A DNA stretch of 64,000 bases from Vicugna pacos (GCF_048564905.1 NC_132998.1:55624484-55688483); one strand, 5' to 3'. Numbered from the stretch's first letter, positions 53,238 to 63,884 are shown. Notes: generated by a model not told the origin, from the letters alone. Made by a program: numbers and translations.

Positions 53238-53475
53238 TGTGGTGGCTCAGAGGGCAGGCTCAGAAACCGGTCTGCCTGGGCCCAAATCCTGGTTCTGGTG
53301 CTTCCAGATTTTGTACCTCTGAGCAAGTGACTTGATCTCTTTGTGCCTCGCTGTTCTCATCTGTGAATTGGCATCATATTAGCACCCATCCCAAAGGTCT
53401 TTGTGAGCATTAAATGAGTGAAGATATGAAAAATGCTTGGTGAGCAGAAGGTATGTGCTCAATGAATATTGGCCT
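53238..53475 (+). repeat. MIR SINE, nearly full length, intron 2
   Basis: GGGCCCAAATCCTGGTTCTG, GAGCAAGTGACTTGATCTC and GTGAGCATTAAATGAGTG follow the full MIR order. Confidence 0.88.
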
Positions 53476-53767
53476 TTAGTTAAACCAGCATTCGTGCTGT
53501 GCCTGCCAAGGCACACAGAGCCCTTTCCTAAGCCACACCCCTCCCACTGCTGGGTGCCTGTGAAGGGAAGGAATGAGCAATTAACCCTCTAGCCATCATT
53601 AAAACAACTCTGCAGATCAAGATACTTCCGCACCAAGAAACCCCTGCCTTGTCCACCCCTCCCTCCACAGCCCCACCAAGACCCCTCCTGAAGTTCCCTG
53701 GGCAGATGGCTTCTTCTTCCAGGCTGCCCTTGCTGACCATCTGACCCCGATCACACCCCACGGTTTG

Positions 53768-53965
53768 GAGAGGGAGTGTGTGCATAGAAGGCACCCGGGG
53801 CTGACCTGGGTTCCAGTCCTGGCTTCACCACTTGGTGGCTTAGATGTGTGACTGCAGGTCTCAGTCTCTCCAGCTGCACAATGGGCATCACCTTGCTTCC
53901 CCCTAGGGCGGCTGTGAGGACTGACAGAAAGCACGTTGGGGGCATTTCCAGCACATGGTGGGTGT
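53768..53965 (+). repeat. MIR SINE, intron 2
   Basis: GACCTGGGTTCCAGTCCTGG (B box), then TCTCAGTCTCTCCAGCTGC and AATGGGCATCACC, is a sense MIR. Confidence 0.8.
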
Positions 53966-54069
53966 TGCAGGGATGTGAGCATTCCCTGCCTGGGGGAGGG
54001 GACTGGGTGCTCCCCAATGGAGATAAGGCTAACAGAGGGAGGGAGAGAGGAGCAGAGAGGAAACATGTG

Positions 54070-54365
54070 ATTATTTCCAAAATTAAGTTTTAGTCACTCA
54101 AATAACACACAAACTCACCCTCCTTTAAATATATAGGTAAGGCTACAAGGCACCCCTGACCCATGCCCCCAACCCCAGGCTCCTGCCCCCTCCCCAGAGG
54201 TGGCCACCCCATCACTCTTCAAGACACCCCCCATGAACACATTGACATTCACATGTAAGTCCCCATAACAGAGAGTATTTCTGTCTCTTTTTCACGTGCA
54301 CGTATCATCCCGGGCACATCTGTCTGCCGCTTGTCTTTTTCACTCACCACCTCGTGCCTTATTTT
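54070..54365 (-). repeat. Old LINE L1 3' fragment, antisense, intron 2
   Basis: CCTGCCCCCTCCCCAGAGGT, TTCACATGTAAGTCCCC and CTTTTTCACTCACCACCTCG resemble the older L1M 3' region, as in the 15.8 kb fragment. Confidence 0.5.
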
Positions 54366-54799
54366 CCAGCCCGGTGCTGGTGCACAGCAGATTCGGAAAG
54401 TCATTAATTCTGCCTTCAGCTCTCCTTCCAGCTGCCAGCCGGGCGCCTCTGGAGCTTGGCACTGCAGCCTTGCATCTGAATATGTCAAGGCTGCCGAGTC
54501 CTCAGGGGCCCGGGATTAGCCTAACAGGACGGGTTTGGCAGCCCAAGCGGAACTGGTTGCCAGGCCGGCGCTGCCTTCCAAGTGCCTTTCTAAACAGCCC
54601 ACACCATCTTCCATCCCTTCGCATCCTGCCCATTCGACCAGCTTCATGAAAACCCACTGTGCACCGGGACCGAGTCTCCCTCTGCTCCAGAGCACGCATT
54701 GGCTGGAACACGGTTCTGAATGTGGCCTGTGCTATTTTGGGGGGACAAATGGCATGCTCTGGGGGTGCAGAGGAAGGAGGCAACAGTGCTGCCAGAAGC

Positions 54800-54905
54800 T
54801 GGGATCGCTTGATTCTCCTCTTGAGAATTGGGGCCAGTCCCCGGCGCCTCTGAATCTCGGTTTCCTTGTCTGTAAAACAGGGATCTTGACATCTCCCCAC
54901 GGGTT
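54800..54905 (+). repeat. MIR SINE fragment, intron 2
   Basis: TGAATCTCGGTTTCCTTGTC with TGTAAAACAGGGATC is the MIR core. Confidence 0.7.
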
Positions 54906-55194
54906 CTTAAAGGTTTAAGCCAAACTGCAGAAGGTGCTCTGAGCATGAGATTGTGATCACTGTAGTAAGATCGGAAAATTGGCTGTCTCTCACCCTTCTT
55001 GCCACCCCTGCCACCCCTGCCACCTCTGCATTGTCCCTGTTTCAGAGACCTACCCTGAGGGATGCAGGGCATCGTAGCAGGGGTAGTGTGGGCCTCGAAG
55101 GCTAGTCTTTACTCGTTCAGCCATGATTTATTCGAGAAACAGAGGGCAGCTGTGTGTGCCAGGCACCAGCCAGGTGAGGACAGAATCGGGTCCA

Positions 55195-55330
55195 CGAGGC
55201 CTAACCACACCCGAGCTGTGTGATCTTGGGCTGGTTGCTCACCCTTTCTGAGCCTGTTTGCTCCTCTGCAACCTGAAGGCCATGAAATCTCCCTCACAGA
55301 GGTTTTGTGTGGATTCAGGAGAACCCCCAC
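55195..55330 (+). repeat. MIR SINE fragment, intron 2
   Basis: GAGCTGTGTGATCTTGGGCT and TTTCTGAGCCTGTTTGC are in MIR order. Confidence 0.75.
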
Positions 55331-55389
55331 GGCCCTCAGAGGTGCTTGTTCTCATTATCCTTTTGAGACCCAAAATCACTGAGCACACG

Positions 55390-55500
55390 TCACTCTCCAT
55401 TAGCTTGTTAAAGCTTCAAAATCATCCCACACGGGGCCGACAAGGAAACAGGTTTAGAGAAGGCCACGTGGCTAGTGAGTGGAGGAGGCAAGAGGTAAAC
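55390..55500 (-). repeat. MIR SINE fragment, antisense, intron 2
   Basis: GACAAGGAAACAGGTTTAGA and GCCACGTGGCTAGTGAGTGG are the reversed MIR core. Confidence 0.6.
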
Positions 55501-55689
55501 CTAGGCCTGTCTGATACCAACTCTCTGAGTCCCTGCTGAGCCTCTGGGGCTATTTCCGGGCCTGGGGGTGTGCACTGAACAAGACGGCAAGTCCCTGCTC
55601 TCGTAGAAATTCTATTTATTATTATTCCAACACAGTCCACACACATTCATGAGTCCCTCACCCCATCTCCAGCCTGGCAGGGAAATGTG

Positions 55690-55835
55690 GGATGAATTAC
55701 CTGTGTTTGAACCAGGCTGTGCCACGTATTGGCTCCGTGGCAAGGGATTGAACCCTCTGGGCCTCAGTTTCCTGCTCTGGAAAATGGGGAGACTCAGAAT
55801 GGCTCCCCCATAGGGTGCCCATGAGGGTCAAGTCA
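55690..55835 (+). repeat. MIR SINE, intron 2
   Basis: GTGTTTGAACCAGGCTGTGC, GGGCCTCAGTTTCCTGCTCT and GGAAAATGGGGAGAC are in MIR order; it ends about 70 bp before the exon 3 acceptor. Confidence 0.85.
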
Positions 55836-55902
55836 GAGAGCGGGGAGAGGGGCGGGCAGGGGCCACCCGTGAACTCACCGCCTGGGGTTCCTCTCCCCGC
55901 AG

Positions 55903-56432
55903 GGGATGTCTTCATCCTGGTGTTCAGCCTGGATAACCGGGAGTCCTTCGACGAGGTCAAGCGTCTCCAGAAGCAGATCCTGGAGGTCAAGTCCTGCCTG
56001 AAGAACAAGACCAAGGAGGCGGCGGAGCTGCCCATGGTCATCTGCGGCAACAAGAATGACCACGGCGAGCTGTGCCGCCAGGTGCCCACCACCGAGGCCG
56101 AGCTGCTGGTGTCCGGCGATGAGAACTGCGCCTACTTCGAGGTGTCGGCCAAGAAGAACACCAACGTGGATGAGATGTTCTACGTGCTCTTCAGCATGGC
56201 CAAGCTGCCGCATGAGATGAGCCCCGCCCTGCACCGCAAGATCTCTGTGCAGTACGGGGACGCCTTCCACCCTAGGCCCTTCTGCATGCGCCGCGTCAAG
56301 GACATGGACGCCTATGGCATGGTCTCGCCCTTCGCCCGCCGCCCCAGCGTCAACAGTGACCTCAAATACATCAAGGCCAAGGTCCTCCGGGAGGGCCAGG
56401 CCCGCGAGCGGGACAAATGCACCGTCCAGTGA
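55903..56432 (+). CDS. RASD2: RASD2 (Rhes) Ras-like GTPase, coding exon 3 (rest of codon 91 to stop, residues 91-266)
   Basis: This exon completes the GTPase fold. The G4 motif NKND is at residues 140-143 and the G5 motif SAK is at 172-174. The extended cationic C-terminal region typical of RASD proteins follows (about 190-260), including FARRPSVNSDLKY. The last four residues, CTVQ, form a CaaX box; the terminal Q predicts farnesylation of Cys263. The TGA stop is at 56430-56432. Joined to exon 2, the protein has 266 residues, the same length as human Rhes as I recall it, and is nearly identical to it. The final motif is CTIQ in the human protein as I recall it. No frameshift, internal stop or missing G-motif residue is seen. 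An open frame begins upstream at 55815, but that part lies before the acceptor and is intronic. A 226-aa antisense frame here is a shadow of the GC-rich third positions. Confidence 0.97.
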
Positions 56433-57750
56433 GCGGGAGGGATGCTGCAGTGGGACTTGGGCCGTGCCTTCTGGGAGGTGGCCCCAGATGCCCGCTGCCC
56501 GCATCCCCGCCACCATGTGATCCCAAAAGCAGTCGAGTTCCAACACCTTTGGCACAAGACTGGAGGACCCCAGCCTCTAACCTCCGTACACTCTCCTGCC
56601 TTCAACCACTTCCTTCTGATTCCTTCTTTCTGCTGTTCCCCCTTGGTTTCAGCTTCTCCACGGCAGGTGGATCTCTGCAGGGCGGGAGGCAAGGTTGGGA
56701 GACATCCAGATTCACACCAGGACCCAAGTCAGCGTGCGTATCCTTGCAACAAATGCTGATGCCAGAGGGGCCGAGACTCCTGCATCTGACGGAGACTCCT
56801 AGAGCATCACAGGATGAGAATAATACCCCGGGCCAGCTGGGAGAGGGCTCTGCTCTCCTGGTGTAAGACCCAGCTCAGTTTAGGTGGCAGCTGGGAGCAC
56901 CCCCCCCCCAAATCCTGCAGCTCTTACCCTCTGACTCAGCTGTTTCTAGCCTCTGCCCCCTGAGTTGGCCTCCAGCTGTCCCAGACATTGAGTCAGGGTG
57001 CCTCTGTGTTTGAAGGGGGGCATGGCCACGTCACCTGGACCACATCCATCTCCTGGACTGCCTTCCTCAGCCTCCTCTCCCAGGTTCCTCTTGTCTGCTG
57101 GCTGTGCTTTGCTGTTGCAGCTGTTACGTCGTGTTCCCAGTAGAAATGGAAATCACTGTACTGTAAGAAGCCTAGTAACCCCCTTGTTGGCCAGGCCCCC
57201 ACGCAGTTCAGAGTCACTGCCTCAACTGAGGACACTTTCCTCCCCTGCTCCCGGAGGGGTTCCTACAGCCTGTCTGCAGCTGGACACTGCCCTCCTCCCA
57301 GGCTTCACCGTTTATACTCACACAGGCCGGGCGGGCAGGCCGGGGCTGCTTCTCCTCTGGCCCGTGTGTCACAGAGGAGGTGGCTGAGACTCGGAGGGGA
57401 AAGCAACATGCCCCAGCCCCACTTCGCAGCTAGTTCAGGCCGGAGTTCCGCCCGGAACCAGGCTGTCCTCCATTGGGCTTGTTCCTGAAGCATTTATTGA
57501 GCACCTACTGGGTGCTGGGTCCACTGGGTGCTAGGAAACAAAGAGGGTGAGCAATGCACTTTACCCCTCAAAGCCAAGCCTCCCCGGCTCTGGCCTCTTT
57601 CCCTTCCCCTGCCTGGCCTCTGCCCACCCCTGCTGTCCCACTGCCTTCTACACACGCAGCTGTTGGGAGGCATGGATGAGCATCTGGGAGCCAGAGCTGA
57701 GCCCAGGAGAGGTAGAAGAGAAACGTTCCGGGTAGGTCAGAGATTGGGCT

Positions 57751-57831
57751 GTGCTGGGTACCAGGCATGGTGGGATTTGAACCCATGGACCAAAGGCTCT
57801 TGTCATCAGCTTTTAGCAAATATATTTTGTA
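57751..57831. repeat. 81 bp repeat, copy A, in RASD2 3' UTR
   Basis: It begins GTGCTGGGTACCAGGCATGG and ends TATATTTTGTA. It matches copy B at 58801-58878 at about 92% with a 3-nt gap. Read in reverse it contains a tRNA-type B-box-like GGGTTCAAATCCC, so it may derive from a MIR-like element, but the shared A/T-rich end is not MIR. Confidence 0.93.
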
Positions 57832-57894
57832 TTTTTAATCTGCTTAAAAATATTGAAGTTTTGGGCCCCAAGAAACCTTAGTAATTGGCTAGGG

Positions 57895-57985
57895 AATCTT
57901 TCCAAGGCCCAGAGAGGGTAAGTAACTTGCTCCAGGTCACACAGCAAGTCAATGAGTGGCAGAAGCAGGGCTAGGTCTGGGCATT
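57895..57985 (-). repeat. MIR SINE fragment, antisense, 3' UTR
   Basis: CCAGAGAGGGTAAGTAACTT with CCAGGTCACACAGCAAGTC is the reversed MIR. Confidence 0.75.
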
Positions 57986-58357
57986 CAGCACACACTCTGA
58001 TGTGCCCCTCTCCTGATGCTGCCTCAGCCGCTGGGGACCTCAGGGATTTGAGGTGTCCTCTCCATAACCTTCTCCCTGGATCGGCCTCTGAGGGCTCCTC
58101 TGGATTCTGTGTACATTGTGCTCAAGCATATACATGTACACACACACGTGAACACAGATATACACATGCCCTGGCCGCAGGCTCTGCACACCCCATGCTC
58201 CCACCCTGGCCCCTACTGCTCAGGGCAGCTGCTCTGACCCTGCTTCTGTGCCCCCACCTGGCCCCAGCCTGAACCTTGTACCTTGGCCAGGACGGACGTG
58301 TGGCCTGGTCTCACCTGGTCACACCCCTGCTGCCCCATATCTCTGTGAATACTCTCA

Positions 58358-58363
58358 ATTAAA
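58358..58363 (+). terminator. RASD2: Poly(A) signal ATTAAA, probable RASD2 3' end
   Basis: ATTAAA is followed within 30 bp by G/T-rich sequence (GTGGGTTTGTTT, then GTGTGTTTTCTG), the usual arrangement around a cleavage site. An AATAAA at 58551-58556, also followed by GT-rich sequence, is an alternative distal signal. Confidence 0.6.
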
Positions 58364-58800
58364 GTGGGTTTGTTTCTAAGCCGTGTCGTTGACCATGTGT
58401 GTTTTCTGTATTTCCAAGAAAAGGTGTGGTTCTTCCCCCAACCAAAGCTGGCCTTGCCCTCCCCAGATTGCACCTGCCTGGTGCCCTCGCCTGCGTGTCC
58501 GCGCAGACTGAGTCAGCCTTCCAGGTTAAGTAAGTGGGGAAGGGGGAGGGAATAAAACCCCAAGATAGACTTTGTGCCCCTCTCCCGGCCCTGACCCTTC
58601 TGGGCCTCTGAGGGATGTGTGCTGAGTTGTCCGTGTGCCTCTGGAGAAGTGGCTGGGTCGGACTGGAGAGGCCCTCCCCTGTGGACTATCAGCCCTTTGG
58701 GGTCACCGTATGTCTGAGTTTGGGGTGGTTCCCATAGAGCATGAATGTTGCTCCCAGGGAACACTTGGCCATATCTGGAAATAGTTGTTGGGGCTGGCAT

Positions 58801-58878
58801 GTGCTGGGTACCAGGCATGGGATTTGAACCTGTGGACCAAAGGCTCTTGTCATCAGCTCTTAAAAAATACATTTTGTA
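58801..58878. repeat. 78 bp repeat, copy B, downstream of RASD2
   Basis: It is the direct-orientation partner of 57751-57831, about 1 kb further on. The match starts and stops sharply at GTGCTGGGTA and ATTTTGTA. Confidence 0.93.
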
Positions 58879-58879
58879 A

Positions 58880-59590
58880 GATTGTCAAAACCGGGAGGGG
58901 CACGTGATACTAGCATCTGGCTAGTCAAGGCCAGGGATGGTGTAAACACCCTCTAATTCCCAGGACAACCCCCAGCAAAAAGAGTTACCCTTCCTCCACT
59001 TGGGGCTGTGAATAAGTCACGTCTTCTTCCGGGCTTCAGTTTCTTCATCTCTAAATGAGAGATGGGGAGGAGGACAGCTGGACCAAACGATGCACGAACA
59101 GCCCCCTACAGCCTTGGCAAGAAGGAATTAATATTCCTACTACATAACCCTCAGCATTCCGATCGTTACTAAACAGAACACGTTTGCTCCGGCCCCGGCC
59201 CCAGCCCCACTCCGTGCAGCCCACAGATTCGCCCTGGAACGGGGTTAACAAGAAAAAGCTGTAGCAGAGGAAGAAGCTGTGCCTAACAAATCTCTTCCTT
59301 GCCCTGGGACGGAGGGTGGAATAAGACTGTAGGAAAATTCCCCTCACGGAGAGACCACTCAGAGACAAGCCCAGGACAGCCAGCTTAATTCCTGACCTAG
59401 GAGGGGAGCGCTGGGGATCTGATCTCAGAGAATTCTGCACTGCGAACTCTAAGCACTTGTTCTGTTCCGCCTCCCCGAACCTGTCACTTACTCCAAAGCA
59501 AAACTTCAGTCTGTGTCTCGCTTGGTGAGGGCTGATGGGAGGCCAGCTGGGACTCGGCGGAAGAGGCTGCTGGGCACCGGGAAGGGAAAG
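58880..59590. other. Unassigned stretch
   Basis: A short MIR-like piece (GTTTCTTCATCTCTAAATGAG) lies at 59035-59065. A 191-codon reverse frame has no domain. No gene is supported. Confidence 0.4.
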
Positions 59591-59594
59591 GGAG

Positions 59595-59820
59595 TTGACC
59601 TTTGTTGGAGACCCACTGTGCACCAAGCACCGTGCTCGACCTATTCCTGCATCTTCTCATTGCATCCTCGTGGCAAAGCTCAGAGGAAGGGATTATGAAT
59701 CCCCATATGAGGGAACTGAGGCTCAGAGAGGGAAAGCCACATGCCTGAGGCTGCACAGCTGGTAAGTGGCAGAGCTGGGCTAGAATCCAAGTCTGATTGC
59801 AAAGCGTATTTTCTCTCTGA
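59595..59820 (-). repeat. MIR SINE, antisense, nearly full length
   Basis: CACTGTGCACCAAGCACCG, TGAGGGAACTGAGGCTCAGA, GAGGCTGCACAGCTGGTAAG and GGGCTAGAATCCAAGTCTG run in reversed MIR order. Confidence 0.88.
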
Positions 59821-61670
59821 GCTTTCATAAGCTGTGGGGCTGCTCTCTGGAGGGAGAGGCCAGCAGGTTGGGGTGCGATGTCTGAATGTGGTTCAGAGAA
59901 CTTGGGCAGGTGTCATTCATGGCGAGTGACTAGCCAAGGACGTAGCCACTGTAGCTGGAGGAGAACTTGATTTCTCGCTCAGGGAAAAGCCCAAGGTGAG
60001 TGTGCTGCCAGAGTGTGGCTCTGCTCCACTTGGTCATTTGGGCATCCAGGTTTCAAGCTCCTCCCTCTCTCAGACCATGTCACCATTTGCAAGGTCAAAG
60101 CCATTGCCACATTCAGGTTCAGCAGCAGGAGGGGCAAGAGCAGAGAGTCCAGTGGATGCACACACCCTTTCCACTAAGACTCAGCCATGTGCCCGCACCT
60201 ACTTGTGAGAAGGCTGGGAAACACAGTTCCTTGCTAGGTGGCCCCACGCCCAGTGGTGACTCGTTACTGTGGAAGAAGAGGAGGAGCGATCGGTCGGTCG
60301 GCTAACATTCTACCCAGCAACCCTCACGCTGTGGGTCCAAACCTGATTTCCAACAAGCTCCACTCTGTCAATGCGATCAGAAAGCAGCTCTGACCGCTCA
60401 CTGCGTCTCTAAAGTGGCTCTGGGCTGTGTTTCCCTGATCCCTCCATGAGAACTTGGACTGTCCCATGAGTTTTCTCATTGACAGCAAAGGCCCTTCGGG
60501 TGGCAATACAGCCTCAATTAAAAATCCTTGGCCCATGTGATGATTAAAATTTCAGTCTTCATTCAAAGGAAAGACATTCCCCTCTTCCCCAGCCAAGTTC
60601 TGTTGTGCACAAAAAGCTAGAATTTGGGGAAGAGAAGGATGGGAAGGTTCTCTCTCTGTCTCTCTTCTATTTTTCATTCTCCATCTTCCGTTTTAACTGA
60701 TTCCAGTTTCTCTCTCCTCTGTTCTTGGGAAGTGAGTCTGTTGGGGGTTGAGGGTGGGGGTGGAGCAGGGACGTAGCTACTTGCCAGGCACTATGGTGCT
60801 GTGGCAAGACTGTGTCACGCCCAGAGCTTGGGAGGTGTTTAACAATGGGAGACTAAATCTCAAGGGTAATTCTGTAGATTTTTCAGAGACCATCCTGCCA
60901 CCACTGGGAACCCCTCAGCTGTGAGCATCTTGATGCAGTTCTGTGCACCTGTCTGGGTCGCCTGCACAGTCCTTCGCAACCCCTAGGAATGTTCCGACAC
61001 TCCCGGATTCCCTGTGCTGAGGCCTCTGGCCCTTCCAGGATGCTCTCTTGGACAGAGCCTAAGGCGTCCCCACACTGGTATTCTCTCGTGGTTCTCCTGC
61101 ATCTGCTCTGCAGGAAACTCACACCATCTGCCCCAATTAGCTTGGGTATAAGTTGATCTGAGTTCAGTAAGGATCTTTAGCATCTAGCCCAGACAGTCTA
61201 TCACCCACTAGATTTATCAGGCGAGGACAGCGGTCCACAGAGACCTCGGCTACAGGGACAAGTGTCAGGCACCCAAGGCTTGAGATGAGGCCAGACACTC
61301 CCACAGAATAAAATCGCACTCTCCAAAAATTCTCTCTCCCAAGAAATCCTCTTACTACATCCTTTGATGTAGGTGCGAAGTATGAGCTTTAAGTATCTTG
61401 TTCTTGGCCACCTACATTGAAAATGTTGCTTTGGTTTGGCGTCTTGCTTTAGAATCTAAGATCAATATTGTTAGATGAAAATGAAGGGGCAAGGACCAGG
61501 GTCATCCTCCAGGAAAAAGGGGATCGGGGAATGGCATTCATTGGTGGGGGGACTATAGCCTCATCCAGGAAATGGAACGCTGGACAGGAAAGTGAGTCAG
61601 AGCCCAATGTAAGGACTGAACCAGCCCAGGTACCCTGGGCACGCACCTTAATGTGTATCTCAATAAGAGA
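59821..61670. other. Unassigned, gene-free stretch
   Basis: About 1.85 kb without a recognised gene or confident repeat. A short CGGT tandem (CGGTCGGTCGG) is at 60291. The open frames present lack domains. Confidence 0.4.
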
Positions 61671-61674
61671 GGCA

Positions 61675-61770
61675 CAGCATTTGTAGAGTTAATAACGTAG
61701 ACTCTAGTCTGAGACTTTCTGGGTCCAAATCTCAGCTCTGCTACTTTCAAGCTGAGTGTCCTTAGGTAAG
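61675..61770 (+). repeat. MIR SINE fragment
   Basis: TGGGTCCAAATCTCAGCTCT and TGAGTGTCCTTAGGTAAG are the MIR left half. It is cut off at about 61770 by a TTGGTTAGCTCTCACTGCAG block that looks like the end of another old repeat. Confidence 0.75.
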
Positions 61771-61984
61771 TTACTTTTGTATTGGTTAGCTCTCACTGCA
61801 GTAATGCTGTGTAACAGACACCCCCAAATTAAGTGGTTCATAAACAAAACATTTCTTCTTATGCTTACTGGACTCCAAGTTGATTACATTTTAATTGGTT
61901 TAGGATGAATGTTGCTGGGCTTGACTCCAATACTGATTCTGTTTTTATTTTCAATTTTGATATTTTTTTCATCATGATGTCTTA

Positions 61985-62390
61985 TTTCATTTAGGCTGCT
62001 ATGACAAAAGTACCATAAACTGAGTTTTAACAACATGCCCATATTACAACACAAACTGGTTTATGAATAAGTTACATATTGATAACATGAACAACAAGCA
62101 TATTTTTCACAGTTCTGGAGGCTAGGAAGTCCAGGATCAAGGCAGTGGCAGATCTGAGAATCTTCTTCTTAGTTCATAGATGGCCCTTCTCACTGTGTCT
62201 TCACATTGTGGAAGAGGCAAGGGAGCTCTCTGGAGTGTGTTTTGTAAGGGCACAGATCCCATTCATCAGGGCTCCACCCTCATGACCTAACCACCTCCCC
62301 AAAACTGCATGTCTAATTACCGTCATATTGGAAGTTAGGTTTCAACATATGAATTTGGAGGGAACACAAACATTCAGCCTATAGCAGTGG
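61985..62390 (-). repeat. MaLR (MLT1-type) solo LTR fossil, antisense
   Basis: CATTTAGGCTGCTATGACAA, CACAGTTCTGGAGGCTAGG, GGGCTCCACCCTCATGACCT and ACACAAACATTCAGCC are the reversed MLT1 landmarks. LTR only, decayed; the family is about as old as placental mammals. Confidence 0.85.
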
Positions 62391-63005
62391 ATTTTTTGCA
62401 TTACTTTTTATTTCAAAAGTATTACATGAAATATTATTTTGTTTGATTCTCTGAGTGTATTGGCATCTCCTTACATTTTTGTACGTGAGGCCATTGCCAC
62501 CCTCACCTCACCCTAATCTTGGCCCTGGCTCCAGGCCACAGGGTGGTTTCCAGTCTGTCCCACATATTTGTTCTGGGACCACCTCCCTCTCCCCCACAGG
62601 TTGTAAGGGCTGGCAGCTACCCAGGGTATGCACTTCTATGATGACTTACTGAAACACAAAAGGATGGAAACGGGAGATGCGTCCTGACACGTTGGCCTAG
62701 AGCTGATGTACTGTCACTTCTGCCAGACTTCATTGGCCAAAGCTAGTCATACAGCCAGACCACACCGCATGGGGTGGGGAATTACTCTGTCCACTCAGGG
62801 AAGCACTGGGCAAAGGGCTTGCACGTAGGTCCTAACACGGGGAAATGTGAAGGACAGTCCACCACACCAGTCTTCTCTGATATGCACTCCCTGCCCTGCA
62901 GCAACAGCTCTGGCCAACCTTGGACCCATCACTTCTTTGCACCTCTGTTCCTTCATCCCGGAATCTCAGGGAGGCCCTCATGAGGTGTAAACGAAAGCAC
63001 TTGGA
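62391..63005. other. Unassigned stretch
   Basis: No gene or confident repeat; a weak MIR/L2-like core may lie at 62940-63000. Confidence 0.4.
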
Positions 63006-63009
63006 AATT

Positions 63010-63560
63010 TGTATGAAGGGTGCAAACTTCAATCATTTGCCATGTGTTCACTGTAGGGTTTTACGACATGGCCCCCAAACCCTTTGACACACCTCTTTCC
63101 AAGAGGTAGGGTCTGTGTCCCCTCCGCTTAGTATGGATGAGCTCCTGACTGCTTCCACCAATAGCTGGAGTGATGCTATGTGACTTCTAAGGTCAGCTCA
63201 GAAAAGACCACACAGCCCTGCCCGGTTCTTTTGGAACATTGTCTTGCTCTCAGGATGCTCCCTTTCAGAACCCAGCTGCTGTACAGTGTGCAGCCCGTTC
63301 CCTGTGGAGAGGCCATGTGGAGGTGCTCCGGACACAGCTCGTAGCTGAGCCCAGCCTGAAGGCCAAACATATGCATACAGGATCCTTCAGGCTCCAGCCC
63401 AGCCCTCCCAGTCTTCTGGACATAGCCGAGCAGGAAGAAGCCATGCCTGCCACACTCTGTCCAAATTCCTGACCACACGACCTGAGAACACAAGAAAGTA
63501 GTTACAGTTTTATGCCCCTAAAGTTGGAGCGGTTTGTTAGGTAACAATACATATTTAAAA
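63010..63560 (+). repeat. MaLR-type LTR fossil (subfamily uncertain)
   Basis: GCCATGTGGAGGTGCTCCGG, AGCTGAGCCCAGCCTGAAGG and a 3' end CCTAAAGTTGGAGCGGTTTG with TTAGGTAAC fit an MLT1-like LTR in sense. It is decayed and shows no internal region. Confidence 0.55.
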
Positions 63561-63880
63561 CATTCACCAAAATTCTCCTCATTGTCTGGATCTCAGGGCA
63601 TAGAAAGAAATCAGATGCAGTTCTGGCTCCACAAAGTGCCAGCAAGCAGCCATAGCAGTGATTGCAATGTAGTCGGTCACGTGTTATGACAGGGGCTGTG
63701 GATGCACAGAGGAGGGGCCCCTAACCCCACCTGGGTGAGGTCCTGGACTGGCCCCTCTGTGGGAGATAATGCTGGAGTTGAGTCTAATGGATTAGTAAAA
63801 GCTAACCAGGAGGACGAGGGAGCAGGCTTCTAAATGGAATGTGCAAGGGACTAGAGCTCAGTGCAGCTGGGGCACAAAGG
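63561..63880. other. Unassigned stretch
   Basis: No gene or confident repeat is seen. Confidence 0.4.
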
Positions 63881-63884
63881 GCAA

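Larger units (their letters stand above)
52460..55902 (+). other. RASD2: RASD2 intron 2
   Basis: The intron has a GT donor at 52460-52461 and a CTCTCCCCGCAG acceptor ending at 55902. It splits the glycine-91 codon after its first base. It contains MIR fragments in both orientations and an old L1 3' piece at about 54070-54365. No coding potential is supported; the 127-aa open frame at 54535-54918 has no recognisable domain and overlaps a MIR. Confidence 0.9.
46180..58385 (+). other. RASD2: RASD2 (Rhes) gene, three-exon model
   Basis: The gene span is inferred from a CpG-island promoter, two coding exons with canonical splice sites, and a 3' UTR ending near an ATTAAA signal. The left edge is approximate because the transcription start cannot be read from sequence. 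The model has a non-coding exon 1 ending at 47233 or possibly 46180, then coding exon 2 and coding exon 3. Known mammalian RASD2 also has a non-coding first exon and two coding exons. RASD2 is known from other mammals as a striatum-enriched Ras-like GTPase influenced by thyroid hormone. No other gene is seen in the window, so it stands alone here. Confidence 0.9.
56433..58385 (+). other. RASD2: RASD2 3' UTR
   Basis: The sequence from the stop codon to an inferred cleavage site downstream of ATTAAA (58358-58363) is about 1.95 kb and has no continuing reading frame. It includes an 8-mer match to the miR-101 seed, GTACTGTA, at 57158-57165. It also holds an L2-like antisense piece near 57490-57540, a repeat copy at 57751-57831 whose partner lies downstream, a MIR remnant at 57895-57985, and a short CA-rich tract near 58135. 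The poly(A) position is inferred. Confidence 0.7.

Noticed and set aside
55815-55902. In-frame Met upstream of exon 3
   Set aside because: It lies in intron 2 before the CTCTCCCCGCAG acceptor; starting there would lose the P-loop and G3 motif.
55875-56555. 226-codon frame antisense to exon 3
   Set aside because: It mirrors the GC-rich third positions of the RASD2 coding strand; no domain.
61985-62390. Conserved exon because of good similarity to 1128-1471
   Set aside because: Both are MLT1-type LTR fossils in antisense, so their similarity reflects shared repeat origin.
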